Made by a program: the position numbers and the translations under genes. Shown here piece after piece: positions 8,079 through 15,170 of a DNA stretch of 38,746 bases. The notes beneath the pieces were generated by a model, which was not told where the DNA came from, did no database searches, and worked only from the letters and a program-made list of their open reading frames with translations. Numbering within the stretch: position 1 is the first letter of the stretch; each line of letters opens with the position of its first letter. The DNA comes from Butyrivibrio sp. (GTDB lineage: Bacteria > Bacillota > Clostridia > Lachnospirales > Lachnospiraceae), in the NCBI GenBank assembly GCA_015056585.1, contig SVFZ01000090.1:1-38746 (forward strand), read 5' to 3'.

Positions 8079-8777
8079 ATGTACAGAATAGCAATCTGTG
8101 ATGATGAGAAAAGCTCTGCCGCTTTTGCGGCGGAGCTTTTGGATAAATACAGAAGAGAGCATCCAAAGCTTGAGTTTAAGGTGGATACTTTTTACTCCTC
8201 TCTCGACCTATTGGAGGCTGCAGGTAAAAAGCCCTATGATATTTATCTGCTTGATATTTATGTGGATAAGCTGAGCGGAATAGAGATTGCTGAAAGCATT
8301 AAAGAGTCCAATGAAAGTGCAAAAATTATTTTTATGACATCCTCCAATGCCTTTTATAAGGATGCTTTCAGGATTCAGGCTGTTCATTATCTTGAAAAGC
8401 CTATTCTGGAGCAGGACTTCTTTGAAGCAATGGACAGAGTATGCATAACAAATGACATACGATATCTGACAGTGAGGGAAAGCGGCGAAGTAAGTAAGAT
8501 CAACATTGATGATATCCTTTATATTGAGTCTGAGGACCACTATAAGAGAATAGTCACCACACAAAAGAGCTTTTTTGTAAGAAGCACAATGCAGACCCTT
8601 ATGGATGAGATAAACTGTGAGTATTTTCATGCATTTGGAATGAAAACCATCATTAATCTGAAAAAGGTTCTGAAGATTACCAAGGATGTGGTAACAATGG
8701 ATGACGGAGCAAAGTTCCCTGTTCCGAGAGGAACTTACAGAAACCTTAGTGAACTGCTCCTTAAATATACGTTTTAA
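8079..8777 (+). CDS. LytTR-family response regulator (orphan)
   Basis: 232 residues. The receiver domain (1-about 125) has the acidic pocket Asp8-Asp9-Glu10, the phospho-acceptor Asp59 in YLLDIYVDKLSG, Thr87-Ser88 and Lys107 in YLEKP. Residues about 135-232 are a LytTR DNA-binding domain (TVRESGEVSKINIDDILYIES, then HAFGMKTIINLKKV and FPVPRGTYRNL). The AgrA/LytR type normally activates transcription at direct repeats after phosphorylation by a membrane histidine kinase. No kinase is in this window, so the partner is elsewhere. GGGGGAAAG just before 8079 is a plausible ribosome site. The gene follows the SigD-driven one by 46 bases and ends at a strong terminator, so both may be co-transcribed. 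Confidence 0.92.
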   Translation: MYRIAICDDEKSSAAFAAELLDKYRREHPKLEFKVDTFYSSLDLLEAAGKKPYDIYLLDIYVDKLSGIEIAESIKESNESAKIIFMTSSNAFYKDAFRIQAVHYLEKPILEQDFFEAMDRVCITNDIRYLTVRESGEVSKINIDDILYIESEDHYKRIVTTQKSFFVRSTMQTLMDEINCEYFHAFGMKTIINLKKVLKITKDVVTMDDGAKFPVPRGTYRNLSELLLKYTF

Positions 8778-8794
8778 ATAATAAGGTAAATACA

Positions 8795-8834
8795 AAACCC
8801 TCCGGTCACTTTCTGTGCCGAAGGGTTTGTTTTT
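8795..8834. terminator. Bidirectional terminator between convergent genes
   Basis: AAACCCTCCGG (8795-8805) pairs with CCGAAGGGTTT (8818-8828) with one imperfect position. A T run follows on plus, and an A run just before the hairpin serves the minus strand. It lies between the response regulator and the convergent GH43 gene. Confidence 0.85.
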
Positions 8835-8835
8835 A

Positions 8836-9819
8836 TCAGTGGATCATGTTTTCGTAATCAAATACCGGACAGCCCTTATCGTCCCACTTTACTTCCATAA
8901 GCATTGTGTGCCTGTTGGGATCATAAAGAGGATCGCCCTCTATTTCAAGGTAGGTTCTGGCATGAAACACACATACATCTCGGCCATCAGGAAGCTTTGT
9001 GAAGCTGTTGTGGCCTGGACCATAGAAGCCCTTTTCTCTATCGGAAGCAAGAACCGGCTTTTTCTCCTTCTGCCAGGCTCTTGGATCTAACAGGTCTGCA
9101 TCTTCATTTATGCTCAGCATTCCGAGACAGTAACATTCCCCGGTTGCGCTCGCAGAGTAGGTAAGGAAGATCTTTCCGTCCTTTTTGATAACAGCAGGAC
9201 CTTCGTTGACCCAGATATCAACTCTCTCCCAGTCATAATCGGGAGTTGTCAAAAGAACCTGTGGGGTAGAGAGCTTTGTGGGAGATTCCATCTTTGCGAT
9301 GTAAAGGTTTGATATTCCTATTCCAACGCTGACTTTTTCTGCCCAGATGTAATAGTATTCGCCCTTGTTTTCAAGGATTGTGGAATCAAGGCTGAAGGAC
9401 TTAAAAGAGTAGATGTCATCATCACTTCTTTGGATCATACCTCTTTCAACCCATTCGTCCGTCATGGGATCCGGTCCCAGACACTCCAGGATATAGGGAC
9501 GAAGTCGCCATATTTCCTCAGCTCTGGAAGCTGCAAAATAAATAAAGAACTTCCCGTCCAGATAGTGGAGCTCCGGAGCCCAGATGTGTTTTGACATATC
9601 TCCGGACTCATGCTTTGTCCAGATGTATTTTTCTTCTGCATCCTTTAATCCTAAAAGAGTAGGACTTTTTCTTAAGATGATCTTGTCATAATCCGGAACG
9701 GAGGCGGTAAAGTAATAATTTCCATCATTGTGCCTGTAGACATACGGATCGGCCCTTTGCTCAATAAATGGCTTATTATACTCTGTTATTACTCCGTTTC
9801 TTGATCGTGTTTCTATCAT
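8836..9819 (-). CDS. GH43 exo-alpha-1,5-L-arabinofuranosidase-like enzyme, intracellular
   Basis: 327 residues with no signal peptide. GGGGAGA precedes the ATG at 9819. The five-bladed propeller of GH43 is shown by the catalytic triad: base Asp24 in RADPYVYRH, pKa modulator Asp145 in FSLDSTI, and acid Glu206 in VNEGPAV. WAPELHYLDGKFFIYFAA is the typical second blade. The sequence YYFTASVPDYDKIILRKS resembles subfamily 26 enzymes, which release arabinose from arabino-oligosaccharides; the subfamily is my recollection and less certain than the family. It is the last gene of the minus-strand operon with an ABC importer and a secreted GH43, which fits final hydrolysis of imported arabino-oligosaccharides in the cytoplasm. 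Confidence 0.9.
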   Translation of the reverse strand: MIETRSRNGVITEYNKPFIEQRADPYVYRHNDGNYYFTASVPDYDKIILRKSPTLLGLKDAEEKYIWTKHESGDMSKHIWAPELHYLDGKFFIYFAASRAEEIWRLRPYILECLGPDPMTDEWVERGMIQRSDDDIYSFKSFSLDSTILENKGEYYYIWAEKVSVGIGISNLYIAKMESPTKLSTPQVLLTTPDYDWERVDIWVNEGPAVIKKDGKIFLTYSASATGECYCLGMLSINEDADLLDPRAWQKEKKPVLASDREKGFYGPGHNSFTKLPDGRDVCVFHARTYLEIEGDPLYDPNRHTMLMEVKWDDKGCPVFDYENMIH

Positions 9820-9864
9820 AGTCTCCCCTAAAAATTAGATATTAAATATATTTTTATATGACCG

Positions 9865-11475
9865 TTATTCGTTGACGGTATCTTTTACGCCGTAGATGGT
9901 TTTGTTCTGGCCGCAGGCAGAAAAAACAATGACTTCTTTTCCGGCTTCATCCGGCTGCTTGCAAAAAACTCCGCTGTACTCTTCGCTATTTATTGTAATG
10001 TGCATATAGTACTTACCTTCGGAAACGGAGTAGCTGCCCTCAGAGACTGATCCGTCAGAAGCTTTGCTATATACTTTGCCGTCTTTTCCAAGATAGATAA
10101 TAGACGGAGTAGGAACAGTGCCGCTTATATCAAGACCAAGCTCTTCGAGGTAGTATCTTCCTGCAATCTCATCAGCTGTATAGCCTGAAGCTGAAATGGT
10201 CTCCCCGTTAGTTATATAAGGGAGCATCACGGGCCATCCTTCTTCGTTTAAGAAATACTGTCTTGCCCTTGGCTCAAAGTATTCTCCCTTATTTTCGTAT
10301 CTGGTGTGGTAGATGACATATTTCTTTCCGTCACTATCAATGAAAGCTGAATTATGTCCTGTGGCTTTGTAGGCGGTTGTAAGGGATGGAAGGGTGTGAT
10401 TGCCGCTTATCTTAAGTCCAAAGGATGAATGATCATTGTCATAAAGCTCAGGTTTTTTGCCGTTCATGTCAACATAGTCGCCATTTACCTCTTTTGACCT
10501 GAAGACCCTTATCTGATAGCCGCCATCGCTTACAAGTCCGCCGTAGGATACGAACAGATAATAGTAGTCGCTGTCGGGATCATAGAGAATATATGGTCCC
10601 TCTATGGATTTATGTCCGCCGCCTAAGAGTTTTTTTCCATAGTAGGCATCCACGCCATTTTCGGGATCAGCCTCCGGGTGAATCACATCTCCCGTGGACT
10701 CATCAATCTCCAAAAGATATATTCCTCCGCTCCAGGAACCGTAAACCATCCACATTTTGCCATCCTTGTCATAGAAAACCGAAGGATCAAGGGCATTGGG
10801 ATATTCGTTAAAGTTGTAGGTTCCGTCTAGCTTTACATAGTGTTTTAAGGCGTAGTCTTTATCTACATAATCAAGCACATCGGTTTCTTCCAGGTTGTAT
10901 CTGGTAAGACCGGAATAGATCAGGTCTTTGCCGTATTCATACTTACCGTCTATGGTTTCGGATGTGGCAAAGCCTAAGGTTGAAGCATTCCAGGTGGACG
11001 AAGTGCAGTAGTACATGTAATAAAGCCCCGTCTTTTTGTTATAGATTATATCCGGAGCCCAGAGGTGACATCCGCCGTCATCAGTAGGAACTACGCTGTC
11101 TTTTTTACCTGTGTACCTGAAAACTTCGCCTGTCTCGTCCTTGAAGAGATCGCCGAATATCATGTTTGTTGAAGTATAGCCATTGCCCCTTAGCGTCCAT
11201 TTCCTTAGATCATCGGAATAGGCAAAGGTCATGTGAGATCCGACAATATAGTATTTGTCCCCGTCTGCTATAATTGACGGATCGTGAACGGAGGAGCCTG
11301 CATTTAGGCTTCCTGTCTCAATTTGTGAGAGGTCGGCTTCAAAGTTCATATCCTCCAATGCTATTTCGCCCCCTTTATTATCTTCTGAAACAGCAGCACC
11401 GCATCCGGCAGCGAGAGCCATCATTATTCCACCCAAAGCAAAAACAGCAGCACTCCTTTTAAATCTCCCTGTCAT
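9865..11475 (-). CDS. GH43 endo-arabinanase-like lipoprotein, cell-surface
   Basis: 536 residues from the ATG at 11475. A GTG at 11517 adds 14 residues and overlaps the permease gene, but only the ATG puts a lipoprotein signal at the N terminus (MTGRFKR, hydrophobic core, lipobox LAAGC with Cys25). GGAGG lies 14 bases before the ATG, which is rather far. The GH43 propeller has Asp65 (VHDPSII), Asp230 (NALDPSVFYD) and Glu292 (SIEGPYILYD), plus HLWAPDI and GHNSAFID typical of endo-1,5-arabinanases. Residues about 435-536 form a separate beta domain (GRYYLEELGLDI to FSACGQNKTIYGV) like the C-terminal domain of Abn2-type arabinanases. It would cut arabinan outside the cell and feed the neighbouring transporter. 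The specificity is inferred. Confidence 0.88.
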   Translation of the reverse strand: MTGRFKRSAAVFALGGIMMALAAGCGAAVSEDNKGGEIALEDMNFEADLSQIETGSLNAGSSVHDPSIIADGDKYYIVGSHMTFAYSDDLRKWTLRGNGYTSTNMIFGDLFKDETGEVFRYTGKKDSVVPTDDGGCHLWAPDIIYNKKTGLYYMYYCTSSTWNASTLGFATSETIDGKYEYGKDLIYSGLTRYNLEETDVLDYVDKDYALKHYVKLDGTYNFNEYPNALDPSVFYDKDGKMWMVYGSWSGGIYLLEIDESTGDVIHPEADPENGVDAYYGKKLLGGGHKSIEGPYILYDPDSDYYYLFVSYGGLVSDGGYQIRVFRSKEVNGDYVDMNGKKPELYDNDHSSFGLKISGNHTLPSLTTAYKATGHNSAFIDSDGKKYVIYHTRYENKGEYFEPRARQYFLNEEGWPVMLPYITNGETISASGYTADEIAGRYYLEELGLDISGTVPTPSIIYLGKDGKVYSKASDGSVSEGSYSVSEGKYYMHITINSEEYSGVFCKQPDEAGKEVIVFSACGQNKTIYGVKDTVNE

Positions 11476-11503
11476 ATCTGAATTTCTTTCCTCCGAAAAA
11501 GCG

Positions 11504-12394
11504 TTATTTAATTCCACTTATCGCAATGGACTCTATTATTACCCTCTGGAATAGGAAGAACAATAATAGTGTAGGCATCATCGCAATAACAGAGGCAGCC
11601 ATGATGAGCGCATAGTCACTCTGTATAGCGTAGTAAGAGTTGAAGGATCTGATAACCACCTGCAGGGTCCAGTTCTTTTCACTTCTAAGGAAAATAGTGG
11701 GTGCAAGATAGTCATTCCAGATACCCATGAACCACAGCATGAGCTGAGTTCCCAGTGCTCCCTTCATGAGAGGAAGGAATATTTTGTAGTAGATCTTAAA
11801 GTAGTTGCATCCGTCAATCTTTGCAGCATCCATAAGCTCAGAAGGTATGCTGTAAAGATTTTGTCTAAGGAAAAAGATCATACTGATATTTCCAAAACAT
11901 CCGGGAATGATAAGCGGTGCTAGTGAATTAGTCCAGTGAAGTTTTGTGAAAAGAACATACTGAGGAATCATTACGACCGCAAATGGGATCATGATGGTTG
12001 CCAAAAGAGCAAGAAACAAAAGGTTCTTTCCCCTAAAGTTCATCTTAGCAAAGGCAAAAGCTGCGAGGGATGAAGTAAATCCGCCTATAAGTAAAACAGG
12101 TATTTCTACACAGATGGTATTGATGATACCTGATATAAACTGGCCCTTCTGTAATACCTGAGAATATTTACCAAGAAGGATAGGGTCCGGGAAAATGGTA
12201 AGTGAGCCTGACAAGATCTGGTTTTTAGTCATAAAGGATGTTGCCACCATATATATAAGTGGGAATACCATTGTAAATGCGAACAGGGCAAGAAGAATAA
12301 AAATGACTATATTCCAGAACTTTTCTTTTGAAGATAAGACACGATCTGTCTGGTAATCCTTATTTCCGCCTTTTTTTAGTATCGCTATAGCCAA
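11504..12394 (-). CDS. ABC sugar permease, MalG type
   Basis: 296 residues from a TTG at 12394. The open frame extends to a GTG at 12403, but that codon touches GGAGG (12404-12408) directly, while the TTG lies 9 bases away. Six hydrophobic segments are visible. The cytoplasmic EAA loop reads ELMDAAKIDGCNYFKIYYKIFLPLMKG, the docking site for the ATPase. It forms the membrane channel with the next permease upstream; the shared ATPase is not encoded here. The upstream gene's stop overlaps this gene's ribosome site, showing tight coupling. Confidence 0.92.
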   Translation of the reverse strand: MAIAILKKGGNKDYQTDRVLSSKEKFWNIVIFILLALFAFTMVFPLIYMVATSFMTKNQILSGSLTIFPDPILLGKYSQVLQKGQFISGIINTICVEIPVLLIGGFTSSLAAFAFAKMNFRGKNLLFLALLATIMIPFAVVMIPQYVLFTKLHWTNSLAPLIIPGCFGNISMIFFLRQNLYSIPSELMDAAKIDGCNYFKIYYKIFLPLMKGALGTQLMLWFMGIWNDYLAPTIFLRSEKNWTLQVVIRSFNSYYAIQSDYALIMAASVIAMMPTLLLFFLFQRVIIESIAISGIK

Positions 12395-12407
12395 ATGTCT
12401 CACCTCC

Positions 12408-13328
12408 TTAATCTATAGTCTTTACCCATTTATCCTGCCCCCAGAAATTGATGGCAGTAATAATGAATATGATGATCGCAAGAATGACTGCAACTGCACT
12501 ACCATAGCCTAGCTGACCGTTGGTAAATGCTTTTTCAAACAGATAGAACACTACTGTTGCTGATGAGTAGTTTGGTCCGCCGGAAGGTGTCATGACCTGT
12601 ACTTCTACGAATACCTGGAATCCACCGATGAGTGAAGTTATAAGTACATAGAAGGTTACAGGTGACAGAAGCGGAAATGTGATATTCATGAACTTTTCAA
12701 AGCTTCCTGCTCCGTCGATCATGGCTGCTTCATAATAGTCTCTCGGAATATTCTGCAGTCCCGCCAGGTAAAGGATGATAGTACCTCCAAGGCCCTTCCA
12801 TACCATGAAAATTACCATAGAGATTTTAACCATTACCTCATCGCCCAGCCAGTTAGGTCCGTGAGTTCCTGTGAGGAACTTGTAAATTCCGTTTAAAAGA
12901 CCGTAGTCATAGTTAAATACCCATGCCCAGAGGATGGATACAGCAACTAAAGAAGAAACTACGGGAACATAGTACATGGTGGTAAGAACTCTTTTTCCCG
13001 GGATTTTTCTGTTAAGACCCATGGCAACCAACATTCCAAGGATCATTCCGATTGGAATACCGATCATGTATATAATGGTTGTACCCATGGCGCGCCAGAA
13101 TTTTACATCAGAGAGAATCTTGACATAGTTGCCAAGACCCACAATGTTTCCCCACAGTGAGTTGATTCCGGTCCACTTACTTGTACTTGCGATAAGTGCA
13201 AAAACAATGGGGTATGCCATGAAAAGCATGAAGCCAATGAACGGAGGAGCAATGAACAGCCATGCCCATCGTTCTTCTCTTTTAGCCATGGCGGACATTT
13301 TTGTTTTTACTTTCTTTTGAGATGCCAT
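12408..13328 (-). CDS. ABC sugar permease, MalF/UgpA type
   Basis: 306 residues with ATG at 13328 and AAGGAG eight bases upstream. A basic N-terminal tail precedes the first helix (WAWLFIAPPFIGFMLFMAYPIVFALI). The EAA loop is YYEAAMIDGAGSFEKFMNITFPLLSP. It pairs with the MalG-type permease encoded immediately downstream. A hairpin separates it from the solute-binding protein gene upstream, as in many such operons where the binding protein is made in excess. The substrate is inferred as arabino-oligosaccharide from the two GH43 genes that follow. Confidence 0.93.
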   Translation of the reverse strand: MASQKKVKTKMSAMAKREERWAWLFIAPPFIGFMLFMAYPIVFALIASTSKWTGINSLWGNIVGLGNYVKILSDVKFWRAMGTTIIYMIGIPIGMILGMLVAMGLNRKIPGKRVLTTMYYVPVVSSLVAVSILWAWVFNYDYGLLNGIYKFLTGTHGPNWLGDEVMVKISMVIFMVWKGLGGTIILYLAGLQNIPRDYYEAAMIDGAGSFEKFMNITFPLLSPVTFYVLITSLIGGFQVFVEVQVMTPSGGPNYSSATVVFYLFEKAFTNGQLGYGSAVAVILAIIIFIITAINFWGQDKWVKTID

Positions 13329-13355
13329 ATTGACGGTCTCCTTTTTTTAAAATTT

Positions 13356-13383
13356 GAGCCCCTCTGATTTCTAAGAGGGGCTC
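13356..13383 (-). terminator. Intercistronic hairpin (attenuator or mRNA stabiliser)
   Basis: A perfect 10-base-pair stem (13356-13365 with 13374-13383) and an 8-base loop lie between the binding protein and permease genes. No clean U run follows, so partial termination or protection of the upstream mRNA 3' end is more likely than full termination. Confidence 0.7.
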
Positions 13384-13412
13384 TGTACTAACTGGTTTGC
13401 AAAATAACCTGA

Positions 13413-14894
13413 TTACTTTGTAGCTGAATTCTGGAGTTCGATTGCTTCGTCAAGAGCAGCCTGCATTTCAGGCTCAACCTGTGCTACATAGTCCTCTACT
13501 GAGATATCACCATTCTTGATATTAAATACACCTGACCAGAAAGGTGTGAACCATTCTGCGTTGTATGTATAGTCTGTCTCCTGGAGAGCAGCCTCATAGT
13601 GGTCGTTACCATCGAAGTAGCCGAAGATAACATCTACGTTTGAAGCATAAGGAACTGTTCCGTCGTTAACTGCATCTTTGAACTCGCCATAAGCAAGATC
13701 TACGATGTTAGGAAGCTGAATGGAAGCACCTGTTGTGATTCCGGAAACAGCTTTCTGTCCCTCAACATCTGTTGAAAGCTTTGATACGAGCTCTGCGCAG
13801 AGGTCAGGATACTTTGTTGTTGCTGATACGCAATATCCAACTGAACCCATCCATGTGTGTGATCTTCCGTCACCTGAAGGTCCTACAGGCCATCCACAGA
13901 GGTTCCACTTATATGGGAAGGTGTTCGGATCCATGAATGCAGCTACATCCCATGTACCGCAAGCATAGAAAGCAACCTGTCCGTCAAGCCATCTCTGATA
14001 TCCGCCAAGAGCAGTATCCTGCTCAACAGAAGGAGTAAGGCCATTCTTTGTGAGGTCTGTGTAGAATGTAAGAGCCTCGATAAGTGGCTGGTTGTTAGCT
14101 ACATTAACCTTTGTCATATCATCGTTAAGGAACTTAACTCCATTAGAATAAAGGAAAGGAGTCATACCAAACTGATCTGCGTTTGCAACGCCCCACTGAT
14201 CGATCTCTCCGTCGCCGTCAGTATCCTTTGTAAGTGCCTTACATACTTCAACGAACTCGTCGTATGTGTATGGATCTTCAGGATCAGGATACTCAAGTCC
14301 TGCTTCGTCAAACAGATCCTGGTTGTAAGCAAATGCAAAACATGAAAGATCCTTAGGGAATGCGTAAAGTGATCCGCTTCCGATGTTTGTGCCGTCATAG
14401 CGGTAGATTTCCTGTGTTGTTCCCCAGATGCTGGAAATTGTTGCTTCATCCACATAATCATCAAGTGGCATGATGTAGCCGTTATCTACATAAGAACGAA
14501 CAGCAGCTGGTCCAACATAGAATACGTCAGGCATATCGCCGGCAGTCATGTTGGCGATCATCTTCTGATTGTATTCATCCTGTGTTGTAACTTCGAACAC
14601 AACCTCTTTAACTTTATCCTTGTGCTCTGCTACAAACTCGTCGATGAGTTTCTGATAGATTGCTTTTTCGTGCTCCTGCATATAAAGGAACACATGGATG
14701 GTCTCATCGCCTTCTCCTGTAAGAGTTGTGGATGATGCCTCAGACTCTGTTGTGCTTGCTGCTTCGGTGGTCTCCGCTGCCTGGTTGTCACCGGATGTCT
14801 CTCCGGCTTCCTCAACTGTGGTTGTTGCACAACCTACAAGGGAAGAAGCACCAATAAGCATAGCCAATACTGAACTCAAAACCTTTCTCTTCAT
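13413..14894 (-). CDS. ABC sugar-binding lipoprotein (arabino-oligosaccharide importer, inferred)
   Basis: 493 residues. The ATG at 14894 has AGGAGG eight bases upstream and gives a lipoprotein signal (MKRKVLSSVLAML, lipobox LVGC with Cys22); the open frame runs further upstream but without these signs. A Thr/Glu/Ala linker follows, then a family-1 binding fold: TIHVFLYMQEHEKAIYQKLIDEF, a MPDVFYVG segment, AFPKDLSCFAFAYNQDLFDEAGL and a late GWPVGPSGDGRSHTWMGSVG loop. It would capture sugar outside and deliver it to the two permeases downstream. Arabino-oligosaccharide is inferred from the two GH43 genes in the operon. Its promoter lies in the 276-base divergent region shared with the alpha-galactosidase. 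Confidence 0.92.
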   Translation of the reverse strand: MKRKVLSSVLAMLIGASSLVGCATTTVEEAGETSGDNQAAETTEAASTTESEASSTTLTGEGDETIHVFLYMQEHEKAIYQKLIDEFVAEHKDKVKEVVFEVTTQDEYNQKMIANMTAGDMPDVFYVGPAAVRSYVDNGYIMPLDDYVDEATISSIWGTTQEIYRYDGTNIGSGSLYAFPKDLSCFAFAYNQDLFDEAGLEYPDPEDPYTYDEFVEVCKALTKDTDGDGEIDQWGVANADQFGMTPFLYSNGVKFLNDDMTKVNVANNQPLIEALTFYTDLTKNGLTPSVEQDTALGGYQRWLDGQVAFYACGTWDVAAFMDPNTFPYKWNLCGWPVGPSGDGRSHTWMGSVGYCVSATTKYPDLCAELVSKLSTDVEGQKAVSGITTGASIQLPNIVDLAYGEFKDAVNDGTVPYASNVDVIFGYFDGNDHYEAALQETDYTYNAEWFTPFWSGVFNIKNGDISVEDYVAQVEPEMQAALDEAIELQNSATK

Positions 14895-14941
14895 AGTCAA
14901 TCCTCCTAAAAAAATTACGATTTGATGAATCTTATGATGCA

Positions 14942-14970
14942 ATTTTACTAACACCAACAGTGCAAGTCAA
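14942..14970 (-). promoter_or_regulatory. Sigma-A promoter of the arabinan operon
   Basis: On the minus strand TTGACT (14970-14965), a 17-base spacer and TAAAAT (14947-14942). It is 48 bases upstream of the ATG at 14894. The TTTTAGCTAAAA palindrome does not overlap it. Confidence 0.75.
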
Positions 14971-15108
14971 TAAATAATTTTAGTTTTTCTTAAATATTTT
15001 ACAATTTTGTCAAATTAAACAAAAACATAAAGTAGTTTTTGTAAATCTATAATAGTTAATCGATTTTTGCTTGGCTATATTGAGAAAAGAATAGAATATA
15101 GACTTGAT

Positions 15109-15120
15109 TTTTAGCTAAAA
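15109..15120. promoter_or_regulatory. Perfect palindromic operator O1 (TTTTAGCTAAAA)
   Basis: A 12-base perfect palindrome in the -35 region of the alpha-galactosidase promoter. A near copy follows with centres 33 bases apart (about three helical turns), and another copy lies before the binding protein gene at 18697. The LacI regulator encoded between those promoters is the likely ligand. Confidence 0.7.
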
Positions 15121-15136
15121 CAAGGTAAAATCAAAA

Positions 15137-15142
15137 TATAAT
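15137..15142 (+). promoter_or_regulatory. -10 element of the alpha-galactosidase promoter
   Basis: TATAAT directly abuts operator O2, so the start of transcription would lie inside the operator. No good -35 is visible at 16-18 bases, where operator O1 sits; the promoter may rely on the AT-rich upstream DNA. Confidence 0.55.
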
Positions 15143-15153
15143 ATTAGCTAAAA
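15142..15153. promoter_or_regulatory. Operator O2 (TATTAGCTAAAA)
   Basis: One base different from the perfect palindrome at 15109-15120 and identical to the copy at 18658-18669. It covers the expected transcription start of the alpha-galactosidase gene. Confidence 0.65.
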
Positions 15154-15170
15154 ACAAAGAAGGGTTACAA

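Noticed and set aside
8208..8795. Minus-strand open frame of 195 codons
   Set aside because: Antisense to the LytTR regulator, Cys/Tyr/Ile-rich shadow sequence.
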